The position numbers and the translations under genes were made by a program. This document shows positions 16,886-25,167 of a DNA stretch of 64,000 bases, piece after piece; within the stretch, counting starts at the first letter, position 1, and each line of letters begins with the position of its first letter. The stretch spans positions 1 through 64,000 of the forward strand of contig NZ_PVNS01000012.1 of NCBI RefSeq assembly GCF_002993335.1. Direction: 5' to 3'. This DNA is from Alkalicoccus urumqiensis. Lineage in GTDB: Bacteria; Bacillota; Bacilli; Bacillales; Salisediminibacteriaceae. The notes under the pieces are model-generated. The model made no database searches. It saw only the letters and a program-made list of their open reading frames with translations, and had not been told where the DNA came from.

Positions 16886-17818
16886 TTAAAACATGTGGAC
16901 GATAACCATCAATGCAAACATGATAGTGAGATAATTCAGGGAGTAAAGAAACATGCCTGTAGCCCATTTTGTATCGTCCTTTGTCCGGAATCCCCTCAAC
17001 CCATAAATCAGCCACCCTCCACCGAGAATGACAGCTGCTGCCGTGTACACGGCACCAAAATCAGCTATGAGAAGAGAAATCGGAATTAATGCGGCTACAT
17101 ACCAGATAATCTGCCGCTTCGTAATACTGAAACCGGCAACGACTGGAAGCATTGGTATGCCTGCTGCACGATATTCTTCCACGCGGCGCATTGCCAGTGC
17201 AAGAAAGTGCGGCGGCTGCCAGATAAACATAATAAGAAACAGCGACCATGCGTAAGGATGCAGACCAGGGTCAATAGCAGCCCATCCGATCAGCGGCGGT
17301 ACAGCTCCGGCAAAGCTTCCTACAATAGTGTTAAGTGTGGTTGTGCGCTTTGTCCACATCGTGTACAGCACAACGTAGATAATAAGCCCCGCCACACCAA
17401 TAAGCGCAGCTGTTACAGAAGCAGCTGCCAAAAACCCGGTGCCGGCCATCGATACGGCCAGACCATATGTAAGCGTCTGCCTGCCTGTCAGCCTGCCACT
17501 CACCGTAGGACGTTCTTTTGTCCTCTCCATCAAATGATCGATATCACGGTCAATGTAATTATTCAGCGCACACCCGCCTGCAATAATCAGTGCCGATCCT
17601 GCAAGAGCTGCTGCGGCCGTCCAGAAGTTGGCTGCTAAAGTCGTCCCTGTGTAGTACGCTGCGAGAAACAGCCCCGCAAACGTCGTGATCAGATTGGACA
17701 TAACTATGCCTGTTTTGGAAATGGTAATATAATCCCGCCACGTCACATCAGAGCCCGCTGTTTCCCGGACGCTGGCAACTGTTGTTTCTGCTGAAGAAAC
17801 TGCATTAAGTTTACTCAC
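16886..17818 (-). CDS. ctaB: Protoheme IX farnesyltransferase (heme O synthase)
   Basis: A 310-residue UbiA-family membrane enzyme that farnesylates heme B to heme O, the precursor of the heme A used by CtaD. The prenyl-diphosphate site [20 protein letters not shown] is intact and about nine helices are predicted by eye. I chose the GTG at 17818 because AGGGGGTG is 8 bases upstream; the longer reading starting at 17860 has no ribosome site. It leads the ctaBCDEF unit and diverges from ctaA. Confidence 0.95.
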   Translation of the reverse strand: MSKLNAVSSAETTVASVRETAGSDVTWRDYITISKTGIVMSNLITTFAGLFLAAYYTGTTLAANFWTAAAALAGSALIIAGGCALNNYIDRDIDHLMERTKERPTVSGRLTGRQTLTYGLAVSMAGTGFLAAASVTAALIGVAGLIIYVVLYTMWTKRTTTLNTIVGSFAGAVPPLIGWAAIDPGLHPYAWSLFLIMFIWQPPHFLALAMRRVEEYRAAGIPMLPVVAGFSITKRQIIWYVAALIPISLLIADFGAVYTAAAVILGGGWLIYGLRGFRTKDDTKWATGMFLYSLNYLTIMFALMVIVHMF

Positions 17819-18164
17819 GATTCGTTCACCCCCTGTACACGTCATCTTTTCTGCCGGCATAAATTAAAAAATAAGTTCATTCGTTCAAAAACTGCCAGAA
17901 CAATCAGGCACAGCAAAAAAGAAGACAGTTTGCACTGTTCATACACATTATAAAGGAACAATTACCGTTTTTCATCACATTTTTTTAGACTTATCCTTTA
18001 GAATCAGTGTATGTGACAATTATGTGAAATGGATTTTTTCCTTTATTTTTTGGTCTATGATAGAAGGAGTACCATAACTATACTGCCTCTGTCACAGACA
18101 TTCCATGTGTAACAGCTTCATTAACCATACCACAGGAATGCCGGGGGAACCATATTGAAAGTGA
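17819..18164. promoter_or_regulatory. Divergent ctaB/ctaA intergenic region
   Basis: About 350 bases hold the promoters of both divergent units. TATGAT at 18056-18061 is a possible -10 box for ctaA, within a T-rich stretch, but I find no convincing -35. In B. subtilis this region is bound by ResD; I could not identify a binding site with confidence. Confidence 0.5.
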
Positions 18165-19079
18165 GTGAACAGGATGCACAAGCTGCTGAAATTTTATGGA
18201 ATCATTACAACTCTCGGGATGCTTCTCGTACTTATCCAGGGCGCACTCGTAACACAGACCGGATCGGGTGATGCGTGCGGTCCCGAATGGCCCCTCTGCT
18301 ACGGCCAGATCATACCGGAGAATCCAGCGACGGAAACGTTAATCGAATATACACACCGTCTCGTTTCAGGAGTTCTTGGATTAATGGTTATCGGTCATGC
18401 TGTATGGAGCTGGCGCAGGATCGGCCACATACGGGAAACGAAGCTGTTTTCTCTCCTCGCCGTCTTTTTTATCATTTTCCAGGGCCTTCTTGGCGCGGCC
18501 GCTGTCGTCTGGGGACAGTCGGATGCTGTCATGGCTCTTCATTTCGGCTTCTCATTAATCTCGTTTGCAAGTGTACTTATTCTGACGATATTTGCCTTTG
18601 AAGACGGAACGTCGCGAAGTATCCTTTACCCCTCTTTATCCAGACCGCTGAAATGGATGATTTTTGGAAACCTTATTTACACGTATGCAGTTGTTTATAC
18701 TGGTGCCTTCGTGAAACACACGGGATCAGGGAGCGCATGTTCCGGCTGGCCGCTCTGTAATGGACAGTGGTTCCCGCCGCTTGATGGACGAACCGCATTT
18801 CAATTCGGACACCGTGTTTTCGCAGGTCTCCTGTTTGTAACGATTCTCATTATGTTTATTATGATGATGAGGCGCCATACAAAAAACCTTCCGCTGCGTA
18901 TCAGCGGCACTATTGCTCTGATAATGATTACCGGACAGGTGCTGAGCGGTGCCTTCGTTATCTTCACCGGCTTTACGCTCTATGCCTCTATGTCCCACGC
19001 TGTTATTGTCAGTCTTCTTTTCGGAGCACTCAGCTACATGGCCGTCCTGGCTTCCCGTGGAGGAACAGGCAGTGCTTAA
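18165..19079 (+). CDS. ctaA: Heme A synthase (COX15/CtaA)
   Basis: A 304-residue, eight-helix enzyme that oxidises the C8 methyl of heme O to give heme A. The two four-helix halves each carry a cysteine pair and histidines: CGPEWPLC and EYTHRLVSG in the first, CSGWPLC and QFGHRVFAG in the second, plus ALHFGFSL and MSHAVIV. The disulfide-type cysteines are typical of Bacillus CtaA. The start is either the GTG at 18165 or the ATG at 18174; neither has a strong ribosome site. Confidence 0.95.
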   Translation: MNRMHKLLKFYGIITTLGMLLVLIQGALVTQTGSGDACGPEWPLCYGQIIPENPATETLIEYTHRLVSGVLGLMVIGHAVWSWRRIGHIRETKLFSLLAVFFIIFQGLLGAAAVVWGQSDAVMALHFGFSLISFASVLILTIFAFEDGTSRSILYPSLSRPLKWMIFGNLIYTYAVVYTGAFVKHTGSGSACSGWPLCNGQWFPPLDGRTAFQFGHRVFAGLLFVTILIMFIMMMRRHTKNLPLRISGTIALIMITGQVLSGAFVIFTGFTLYASMSHAVIVSLLFGALSYMAVLASRGGTGSA

Positions 19080-19093
19080 CAAAAAATGCATAT

Positions 19094-19131
19094 GTAAAAA
19101 GGTGCGTCAGCGGCTGACGCACCTTTTTTGT
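19094..19131. terminator. Shared terminator of ctaA and dps
   Basis: GGTGCGTCAGC/GCTGACGCACC is a perfect 11-base stem flanked by A and T runs, so it can act on both converging genes. Confidence 0.88.
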
Positions 19132-19136
19132 TACTT

Positions 19137-19586
19137 TTATTTCTGACCGAGAAATGCGCGGAGCATCCAGTTGTGTTTATCCACAGACTGACGGATTGCA
19201 ATCAGCATGTCTGCCGTTGCCTCATCATCCGCATCATCTTCCAGCGTTTCAATATCTTCTTTCAATTCATTGGAAATTTTGTCAAAGTCAGATACCAGCT
19301 GTTCCACCATAGCATCTTCATTTAACTCGCCGTCTGCCTCTTCAATTGTACTTTCTTCGAGGTATACTTTCATAGAAGCCACCGGACGTCCTTTCAGCGC
19401 GAGAAGACGCTCTGCAAGCTCGTCAATGTGCTCCGCCGCTTCATTGTAAAGTTCTTCAAACTTTTCGTGAAGCGTAAAGAAATGAGGTCCTTTAATATAC
19501 CAGTGATAGTTATGAAGTTTTACAAACATGACGTTCCAGTTCGCTACATGACGATTTAAAATTCGTGTCGTTTCTTTGTGTGCCAT
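19137..19586 (-). CDS. dps: Dps-type ferritin-like DNA-protection protein
   Basis: A 149-residue mini-ferritin that stores iron and consumes peroxide while shielding DNA. The ferroxidase site is seen in LHNYHWYIKGPHFFTLHEKFEELYNEAAEHIDELAERLLALKG, with the inter-subunit His and the Asp/Glu pair. I start it at 19586 (MAHKETTRI): GGAGTG precedes it at good spacing, and a longer start at 19610 would leave only a very short leader after the likely promoter. It stands where B. subtilis has ftsW and pycA. Confidence 0.94.
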   Translation of the reverse strand: MAHKETTRILNRHVANWNVMFVKLHNYHWYIKGPHFFTLHEKFEELYNEAAEHIDELAERLLALKGRPVASMKVYLEESTIEEADGELNEDAMVEQLVSDFDKISNELKEDIETLEDDADDEATADMLIAIRQSVDKHNWMLRAFLGQK

Positions 19587-19630
19587 CGTTATTTCACTCC
19601 ATTTCTGCATTGTTGACTACATAAAAAGAT

Positions 19631-19655
19631 TTTCCCTCCTGCCGTTATTTTAAAC
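19631..19655 (-). promoter_or_regulatory. Sigma-B-like promoter of dps
   Basis: On the minus strand GTTTAA (19655-19650) and GGGAAA (19636-19631) are separated by 13 bases, close to the Bacillus sigma-B consensus GTTTAA-N12-14-GGGTAT. The spacing to the ATG at 19586 is suitable. dps is sigma-B dependent in B. subtilis. Confidence 0.6.
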
Positions 19656-19759
19656 ATGCGCTTTTTTATTCCGGTGATTCAGCCGTTCAACGGAGAAACA
19701 CCATCAGCCGGTTAAGATTTGCTTTCCCTGCCCCGCTGCACGTTTTCTTATCATCAAAA

Positions 19760-19791
19760 AAAGAAAAGAGCAGTCCGCCGGGGACTGCTCT
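19760..19791 (-). terminator. Terminator of ylaN
   Basis: AGAGCAGTCC/GGACTGCTCT forms a 10-base stem, followed on the minus strand by TTTCTTTTTTT. Confidence 0.85.
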
Positions 19792-19804
19792 CTGCTTTAT
19801 CATA

Positions 19805-20101
19805 TTATGCATTCCGCTCCCTCGCACGCATCGTTGCATCATGAAGAGCTGAAAGCTGTTGTTCCAGATCCGTCAGGAGACGACGGCCTTCCTCCTCAGA
19901 AACGAGCTGCAGGCGTATCGCGAAATCAATTTCGCGCGATAAACCGAACATCTGCGTGTCTAACACCTCTTCATATAAAGGACACTGTGGCATCGTCAGG
20001 TTTTTCATCTGCACTTCAATCAGCTTGACGATTTTATCAGCATCTTCCTTAAGAAGGGCGTAGGCTTTTTCGCTTTGTTCGGACAGGATTTCAGTAGACA
20101 C
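19805..20101 (-). CDS. ylaN: YlaN family protein (DUF1507)
   Basis: A 98-residue helical protein. The sequence [51 protein letters not shown] is the hallmark of YlaN. YlaN has been linked to iron homeostasis through binding of the Fur repressor and is essential in some Bacillota under low iron. It is transcribed alone here, with its own terminator. Its proximity to dps puts two iron-related genes side by side. Confidence 0.93.
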   Translation of the reverse strand: MSTEILSEQSEKAYALLKEDADKIVKLIEVQMKNLTMPQCPLYEEVLDTQMFGLSREIDFAIRLQLVSEEEGRRLLTDLEQQLSALHDATMRARERNA

Positions 20102-20271
20102 GCGAATCCCTCCTCTACATCAAAGCACCCCATCAGGCTTTAAACCTATCTTATCGGTTTCTGATTGAAAATGCAACTACAGAACAGGTGACATTCCTCC
20201 ACTAAACGATTATACTGGGTTCGGAGTCCAAATAGATGACAGCAGAAGCTGATAAGAAAGGGGCCTGCGGT

Positions 20272-20766
20272 ATGACAGATGCAGTGCAGATTACCGGCAA
20301 TGTGGCTTATCCAGTCATGATCGATCCAGGTGTATGGATCTTTGATGAACGGAGAGTGGATATGGACACCGTATTCGATGAAGCGCCACAGGAACAGAGC
20401 GATCGGGAATACGAAGCGATGGGGCGCGCATTCGATGAGCAGCGCCAGGGTGCGGAGCCGCCGAAAACGAATGGGAATAAAATAAAAATAAACCGTAAAG
20501 ATTTGACGGAAAAATCACTCGGAATGAGCCTGGAGCCTTTTTTCGGCTACGCCGAGCCTGGAGCAGAGGCATCACGTGTCCGCGTGCACAGGAATGCAGG
20601 CGAGGATCAGATCCTTCCTCTGGACACTGTTAGAAAAAGTATTTGTGCTTTCTCAAAAAAAGGCGAGCCGCTTAAGGAAGATGGACCGCTCCACCTGTAT
20701 TTCGGTGACGGGTCCAACCGCGCGGACCCAATCACTCACGTTTATGGGTTTACAATCGTCAAGTAA
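20272..20766 (+). CDS. Conserved Bacillaceae protein at the YlaL position
   Basis: A 164-residue acidic soluble protein of unknown function. The segment VAYPVMIDPGVWIFDERRVDMDTVFDE resembles, from memory, a family often annotated without good evidence as a peptidyl-prolyl isomerase. It lies between ylaK and ylaN, which is where ylaL sits in B. subtilis. The ATG at 20272 has AAAGGGG 8 bases upstream and I prefer it to the ATG at 20236, which has only GGAG. The middle is lysine-rich and probably flexible (TNGNKIKINRKDLTEK). Confidence 0.65.
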   Translation: MTDAVQITGNVAYPVMIDPGVWIFDERRVDMDTVFDEAPQEQSDREYEAMGRAFDEQRQGAEPPKTNGNKIKINRKDLTEKSLGMSLEPFFGYAEPGAEASRVRVHRNAGEDQILPLDTVRKSICAFSKKGEPLKEDGPLHLYFGDGSNRADPITHVYGFTIVK

Positions 20767-20772
20767 TGGTTT

Positions 20773-20811
20773 AAAGGCACCGGCTGAAGCGCTTCAGCCG
20801 GTGCCTTTTTA
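20773..20811. terminator. Terminator between the YlaL-position gene and phoH/ylaK
   Basis: A perfect palindrome (GGCACCGGCTGAAGC/GCTTCAGCCGGTGCC, 15-base stem) followed by TTTTT on the + strand and AAA upstream. Confidence 0.9.
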
Positions 20812-20846
20812 ATATAGAGTGAAAATAAGTTCTCCGCTCCGGTTCA

Positions 20847-22163
20847 CTACAATATGTCAGCAGCCAGCTGGGCAAGTCCGGAACGCTCTCCTTTTTCCAA
20901 TTTCATGTGACCGGAAATCGGTACTTCTTTCATTTTTTCCACCACATAAGAAAGACCGTTCGTGTACTCATCCAGATAAGGGTGATCAATCTGCTTAGGA
21001 TCTCCCATCAGAACGATTTTACTGTTCTCACCGACTCTTGTTAGTATTGTCTTCACTTCATGCTTCGTTAAATTCTGCGCTTCATCAATAATAATAAATT
21101 GATCAGGAATACTTCTTCCACGGATATACGTCAAAGCTTCTACCTGTACAGAAGACATGCCTGCAAGGATATCTTCCAGTTCACTGTCTTTTTTTGTATT
21201 AAACAGATATTCCAGGTTGTCATAAATCGGCTGCATCCAAGGGCGGAGCTTTTCGTCTTTTTCCCCCGGCAGATAACCGATGTCATTTCCTACCGGTACT
21301 ACCGGCCGTGCAACGAGCAGCTTTTTATACTCGTGAAGGTCTTCCGTCAGGTGAAGTCCGCATGCCAGAGAAAGAAGCGTTTTTCCTGTGCCGGCCTTAC
21401 CGACAAGTGTTACAAGCGGAATATCTTTTCTCGTAAGCAGTTCCATGGCCATTTTCTGCTGTACGTTTCTCGGACGGATTCCCCATATCCCTTCCTTATC
21501 TCCCGGGAAAAGGACAAGCTTTTCCATCCGTTCATCTGCCATCGCGAGCGCGGATCGGTTCATTTCAGCTTCATCTTTAAAGATATAAAAATGGTGAGGA
21601 TACATTTCTTTCATTCCGGATTCCTGAGCCGGTATTGATTTTTCCCGGAAAAGCCGGTCCATTAACTCTGAAGAAAGCCAGGCTTCAGAAAACCCTTTAT
21701 AAATGTGGTCAAACTGCGCCACGCGGTCGGATAAATAATCTTCAGAATGAAGCCCCAGAGCATCCGCCTTCACCCTCATTAATACATCTTTTGAAACGAG
21801 GACGACCTGCTCATCTTTCATTTCATTATGCATATTCATCGCAACAGCGATAATGCGGTTATCATTTGTTTTTTCCAATCCGTGCTTTTCCAGCTCATGG
21901 TGAGCCCGGTGATTAAGCTCCACGGTAATCGTTCCTCCGGAAGGAAGTGTCACTCCTTCGTGAAGTTTCCCCTCAGAGCGGAACTTATCCAGGATCCGCC
22001 CAACTTCCCTGGCATTTCGTCCGATTTCATCAGTGTGGCGTTTCTTTGTGTCCAGCTCTTCCAGCACGACGGCCGGAATCACAAGGTGATTGTCCTCAAA
22101 TGAATGAAGAGATAAAGGATCGTGAAGCAGAACATTGGTATCCAGAACGTATGTTTTTTTCAT
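20847..22163 (-). CDS. ylaK: PIN-domain / PhoH-like ATPase (YlaK)
   Basis: A 438-residue two-domain protein. An N-terminal PIN nuclease domain (about 1-150; YVLDTNVLLHDP with the first catalytic Asp, EELDTKK, NDNRIIAVA and VVLVSKD) is joined to a C-terminal PhoH ATPase/helicase-like domain with Walker A VTLVGKAGTGKTLLSLA and Walker B QFIIIDEAQN, then KIVLMGDPKQID. PIN-PhoH fusions are thought to be RNA helicase-nucleases. The start at 22163 follows GGAGGG at 7 bases. Confidence 0.93.
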   Translation of the reverse strand: MKKTYVLDTNVLLHDPLSLHSFEDNHLVIPAVVLEELDTKKRHTDEIGRNAREVGRILDKFRSEGKLHEGVTLPSGGTITVELNHRAHHELEKHGLEKTNDNRIIAVAMNMHNEMKDEQVVLVSKDVLMRVKADALGLHSEDYLSDRVAQFDHIYKGFSEAWLSSELMDRLFREKSIPAQESGMKEMYPHHFYIFKDEAEMNRSALAMADERMEKLVLFPGDKEGIWGIRPRNVQQKMAMELLTRKDIPLVTLVGKAGTGKTLLSLACGLHLTEDLHEYKKLLVARPVVPVGNDIGYLPGEKDEKLRPWMQPIYDNLEYLFNTKKDSELEDILAGMSSVQVEALTYIRGRSIPDQFIIIDEAQNLTKHEVKTILTRVGENSKIVLMGDPKQIDHPYLDEYTNGLSYVVEKMKEVPISGHMKLEKGERSGLAQLAADIL

Positions 22164-22187
22164 CGCCCGGCCCTCCGACTTCAAAAT

Positions 22188-22643
22188 TTACGACCGTTTC
22201 AATGCCTCCATAACCTGATTATCAAGCTTTACAGCTGCTTCTTCATCATATGTTTTTTCGAATTTCGGTTCATTTGTCAGTCTTGCCCCATAAAACATGA
22301 CGTCCTTTACCTCCTGAATACCCATTTCCAGAAGAGAAAGTTTTAAGGGGACCTTTTCCAGCGACTCTTTTTTTACTTTCACTCTTCCTGAAATTGTATA
22401 CGTGGACCCTTCGGCAATAACAGTTACCGCTGCCTGGGGCTCTTCGCTGACATTGCGGATCATGCGTGACTTCTGATCTACTGCCAGACGGAGTGTTTTT
22501 TCATCGGAAGCATAAATCCAGGATACTGCACTGACACTCGGCCCCCCTTTTTCAGCATCAACGGTGGCAATCGTTACGTAGTGCTCCTCCTGAAGTGCAT
22601 GAAGCAGATCTTCAGTCAATGAAGTTTCTAATCGATTTCCCAT
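22188..22643 (-). CDS. Pyridoxamine 5'-phosphate oxidase-like flavin-binding protein
   Basis: A 151-residue split-barrel protein of the PNPOx-like family. The strands ALQEEHYVTIATVDAEKGGPSVSAVSWIYASDEKTLRLAVDQKSRMIRNVSEEPQAAVTV follow the flavin-reductase/PNPOx pattern, with KSRMIRN at the phosphate-binding position. The true substrate is unknown and it is shorter than real PdxH. It lies 24 bases upstream of ylaK and is probably cotranscribed. Confidence 0.82.
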   Translation of the reverse strand: MGNRLETSLTEDLLHALQEEHYVTIATVDAEKGGPSVSAVSWIYASDEKTLRLAVDQKSRMIRNVSEEPQAAVTVIAEGSTYTISGRVKVKKESLEKVPLKLSLLEMGIQEVKDVMFYGARLTNEPKFEKTYDEEAAVKLDNQVMEALKRS

Positions 22644-22823
22644 GCTCAGCCCTCCTTTTTAAAAAAGAGATGATCCGTATGAAGTCATAATCAGCGGATC
22701 AACCCCACTGCTTTAATTATTCGACGAAGAGAGTCAACATTCCTGCATTAGAATGATTTCGCCCTCCCCCGGTTTACATGTTATACTTTACTACGAGACT
22801 TGGAAAAAGCAGGTGCCGCCACT

Positions 22824-23027
22824 ATGAGAGTAAAATGTGTATTATGCGATAAAATTGAATCCATAGACTCCGACCGTCCGCTTGCTAAAAAGCTCCGGAA
22901 CCGGCCGATTCATACGTATATGTGTGAAGAATGTTCTAAAAGAATCAGCGACCGAACCAGAGAGCGTCATGATAACGGCATGACATTTAATCAGCAGGGC
23001 CGGGAAGAGAAAGATGATTACATTTGA
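22824..23027 (+). CDS. ylaI: YlaI family zinc-ribbon-like protein
   Basis: A 67-residue protein of the YlaI (DUF2197) family. Two CxxC pairs, CVLCDK and CEECSKR, make a probable zinc knuckle. The function is unknown. I start it at ATG 22824, preceded by AGGTG at 8 bases. It is convergent with ylaH. Confidence 0.88.
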   Translation: MRVKCVLCDKIESIDSDRPLAKKLRNRPIHTYMCEECSKRISDRTRERHDNGMTFNQQGREEKDDYI

Positions 23028-23096
23028 TGATTGAGGCACAGAGCCTTTTTTAACAAAGAGCGCCCCCTGGAAAGGAGGCGCAGATTTGTGTGACGT

Positions 23097-23462
23097 TTAT
23101 TGATTTTCGGGAGATTCTTCCGGTTCGTGCTGTTTATGCCTCCGAAGCTGCAGTTTATACACTGCGAGAATTACCGCTGCAATGAAAAGTGACTCAATAA
23201 TTGGAAGCGTGTAGGCTAGAAACGTGATAAACATGTTACCAAAAAACATGGCTCCATAAACAATCACATTTTTCAAAAGCGGGAGTTTCCTTGCGAAACC
23301 CAGGTTAAAAACGACAATGGATAAAATATTTATAATGGCATACAATATCCAGAAAGCAATCAAAAAGTTTTCCGGATCATTCGCTCCCAGAAATTCAGCA
23401 ATCGGTGTCATCTGCACCGATTCGAGGTCCTGGCTGGATGCCGGAGCTGCCGTTAGGATCAA
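23097..23462 (-). CDS. ylaH: YlaH-like membrane protein
   Basis: A 121-residue protein with three hydrophobic helices. The family segment FLIAFWILYAIINILSIVVFNLGFARKLPLLKNVIVYGAMF is clear. The C-terminus is charged and probably cytoplasmic (LQLRRHKQHEPEESPENQ). It begins with TTG, with AGGAGTG 8 bases upstream. Its role is unknown. In B. subtilis typA separates it from ylaF; here they are divergent neighbours. Confidence 0.85.
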   Translation of the reverse strand: MILTAAPASSQDLESVQMTPIAEFLGANDPENFLIAFWILYAIINILSIVVFNLGFARKLPLLKNVIVYGAMFFGNMFITFLAYTLPIIESLFIAAVILAVYKLQLRRHKQHEPEESPENQ

Positions 23463-23577
23463 TGGTTATTCACTCCTGTGTAAAAATATAGTGTGTTATT
23501 CCACTATAGCATATTTCACTGCAGAACGTCATGTTGTCACCGATACGTCACGAATATAAAAAGAATGGGGGATATTT

Positions 23578-23757
23578 ATGCGTTCGTTTGATATTGTATT
23601 TTTTCTTCTGGCTCTTTTAGGAACAGCCGGAATGATGGGGCTGGGAATTGCCTTTGCGCAGGGCAGTCTGTTGTTATTTATCCTTTTCAGCGGAATGCTC
23701 GCGGCATCACTGGTAACCGGATTCAAGCGGAAGAAACGACTTGCCCAGGACGGGTGA
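23578..23757 (+). CDS. ylaF: YlaF family small membrane protein
   Basis: A 59-residue protein with two hydrophobic segments (FDIVFFLLALLGTAGMMGLG and LLLFILFSGMLAASLVTGF) and a basic tail FKRKKRLAQDG. ATG is preceded by GGGGG at 8 bases. By size, topology and position beside ylaH it matches YlaF (DUF5325) of B. subtilis. Its function is unknown. Confidence 0.8.
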   Translation: MRSFDIVFFLLALLGTAGMMGLGIAFAQGSLLLFILFSGMLAASLVTGFKRKKRLAQDG

Positions 23758-23842
23758 ATAAGGAAAAAAAGTAACTGGCAGATCCCGTTCAGGGGGCCAT
23801 TGGAAACCTCATGATTTTAATTGAACGAAAGTAAACTCACAG

Positions 23843-23890
23843 AAAAAAGACGACCAATCTCCAATTTTTTTGGATCTGGTCGTCTTTTTT
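23843..23890. terminator. Long hairpin with flanking A/T runs
   Basis: AAAAAAGACGACCA pairs perfectly with TGGTCGTCTTTTTT. A terminator for ylaF on the + strand, and probably functional in both directions. Confidence 0.8.
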
Positions 23891-23935
23891 TCATGGAATT
23901 CTTTTGACCACTTTCATACTTTTTATCCCAGGCTC

Positions 23936-24068
23936 AATCAGACGAAACGAAAGACGGGGACGCCTGCGGGAAAAGTATGAGGTGAAGACCCCGCAGAACA
24001 TCTAAAGGATGTTCGAGGAGGCTGAGGCCATGCCCGCGGCAAGCTTCCGTCTGTAGTGCAGTCTGATT
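23936..24068. repeat. Bacillaceae dispersed intergenic repeat with multi-stem fold
   Basis: The ends AATCAGAC (23936-23943) and GTCTGATT (24061-24068) are complementary. Nested inside are AGACGG/CCGTCT (23952-23957, 24047-24052), CTGCGGG/CCCGCAG (23964-23970, 23990-23996) and AACATC/GATGTT (23997-24002, 24008-24013), then GAGGAGGCTGAGGCC and CCCGCGGCAAGC. From memory, the core CTGCGGG...GACCCCGCAG...GAGGAGGCT...CCGCGG matches a repeat found in many copies between genes in numerous Bacillaceae genomes. It has no known function that I can cite. Confidence 0.75.
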
Positions 24069-24122
24069 TCACTAATTGAAAAGGTTAAAGTGTCTGTTCG
24101 CATATCAAATTGTGTAATAAAA

Positions 24123-24152
24123 AAAGAAACTCTCCATGTAGAGAGTTTCTTT
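24123..24152. terminator. Terminator of the yktC-like gene
   Basis: AAAGAAACTCTC/GAGAGTTTCTTT is a perfect 12-base stem with a 6-base loop; on the minus strand T-rich sequence follows. It is joined directly to the 25-base repeat. Confidence 0.65.
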
Positions 24153-24175
24153 AATAGAGACTTTTTCAGTGGCCT
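24151..24175. repeat. Copy 2 of the 25-base direct repeat
   Basis: Identical to 168-192. It starts TTAATAGAGACTTTTTCAGT and ends GGCCT. Confidence 0.85.
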
Positions 24176-24208
24176 GCCCGTTCAGGTCTGCCTGTTTCTT
24201 TTTGTAGA

Positions 24209-24985
24209 TCATATAGTGATTTTCAGTGCCTCACGCAGTTCTTTATAAACAGCCGGATTCGCTGCAAACAAGGTGTCTTTTTCGAGGAAATCCAGCGGCT
24301 CTCCTTTATAGTTCGTCGCGATGCCTCCCGTTTCTTCGATCAGGATACACCCTCCAGCAATATCCCAGGGTGCCAGGTGAAAACTGATATATGCATCCAG
24401 CCTGCCTGCTGCTACATAGGCAAGCTCAATGGCAGCGGAGCCGTAGGACCTTGTCCCTCTAACAGTGCGGACAACTTCACGCAGTTTTTCATCTTTCAGC
24501 ATCCAGCCGGTATTAAAGCTGACAAGGGCCTTTTCCAGCGGAACCGGATTTAGCTTCTGGAGCTTTCTGCCGTTTAAATAGGCTCCCTGCCCCGCTTCTG
24601 CCGTAAACCACTCATCGTTCATGACATCGAGAACAACGCCGTAAACCGGCTTTCCATTTTCAAAAATACCGAGCGAAATGGCAAAGTTTGTTCCCATATG
24701 CACGAAATTGACCGTGCCGTCGATCGGATCGAGAATCCACACAACACCATCCAGATCATGAATATTTTCGTGAGATCCTTCTTCCCCCATCAGGCGGTGT
24801 CCGGGAAACTCTTCGTTGATCCGCTGCTGAAAGAGAGCCTCAACACTTTTATCCACGTCTGTAACGAGATCATCTTTGTTTGCTTTGGTATCAATCCCGT
24901 ACTCAGTATTTACCTTTTCTTTTATATAAGTCTGCGCCTCTTTTATGTACGCTGTTGCTTTTTCAATGACATACGAACGGTCCAT
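24209..24985 (-). CDS. Inositol monophosphatase family protein (YktC-like)
   Basis: A 258-residue magnesium-dependent phosphatase of the IMPase/SuhB superfamily. The three metal-site motifs are intact: GEEGSH (Glu), WILDPIDGTVNFVH (DPxDGTxN) and APWDIAGGCILIEETGG (WDxAAG-like). Natural substrates may be inositol phosphate, NADP or another sugar phosphate; sequence does not decide. The ATG at 24985 has AAAGGA 10 bases upstream; GTG 24994 is a poorer start. B. subtilis yktC occupies the same place. Confidence 0.9.
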   Translation of the reverse strand: MDRSYVIEKATAYIKEAQTYIKEKVNTEYGIDTKANKDDLVTDVDKSVEALFQQRINEEFPGHRLMGEEGSHENIHDLDGVVWILDPIDGTVNFVHMGTNFAISLGIFENGKPVYGVVLDVMNDEWFTAEAGQGAYLNGRKLQKLNPVPLEKALVSFNTGWMLKDEKLREVVRTVRGTRSYGSAAIELAYVAAGRLDAYISFHLAPWDIAGGCILIEETGGIATNYKGEPLDFLEKDTLFAANPAVYKELREALKITI

Positions 24986-25099
24986 GGAAAGCACATCCTT
25001 TTTAATATAGTCTCTCTCTTATACCATGTTTTTCTGTCTCCCGCAATAAAGCGGGCTCCATAAAAAAAGGGGCCCTGGAGAAGGAAGGCCCGTAAAAAT

Positions 25100-25125
25100 C
25101 CCTTCATGACATTGATCATGAAGGG
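25100..25125 (-). terminator. Terminator after the 62-residue gene
   Basis: CCCTTCATGA/TCATGAAGGG, a 10-base stem, followed on the minus strand by ATTTTTAC. Confidence 0.8.
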
Positions 25126-25167
25126 GAATGTGTACTTGTTCAGACAGGATCAGATCAGTTATGCGGG

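Larger units (their letters stand above)
23758..24208. other. 450-base non-coding region with repeats and hairpins
   Basis: No gene is visible. In order it holds a terminator-like hairpin (23843-23890), the short motif 23921-23935, a multi-stem dispersed repeat (23936-24068), an A/T-rich spacer, a 12-base-stem hairpin (24123-24152) and the 25-base repeat 24151-24175. It lies between ylaF and the yktC-like gene. Confidence 0.85.
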
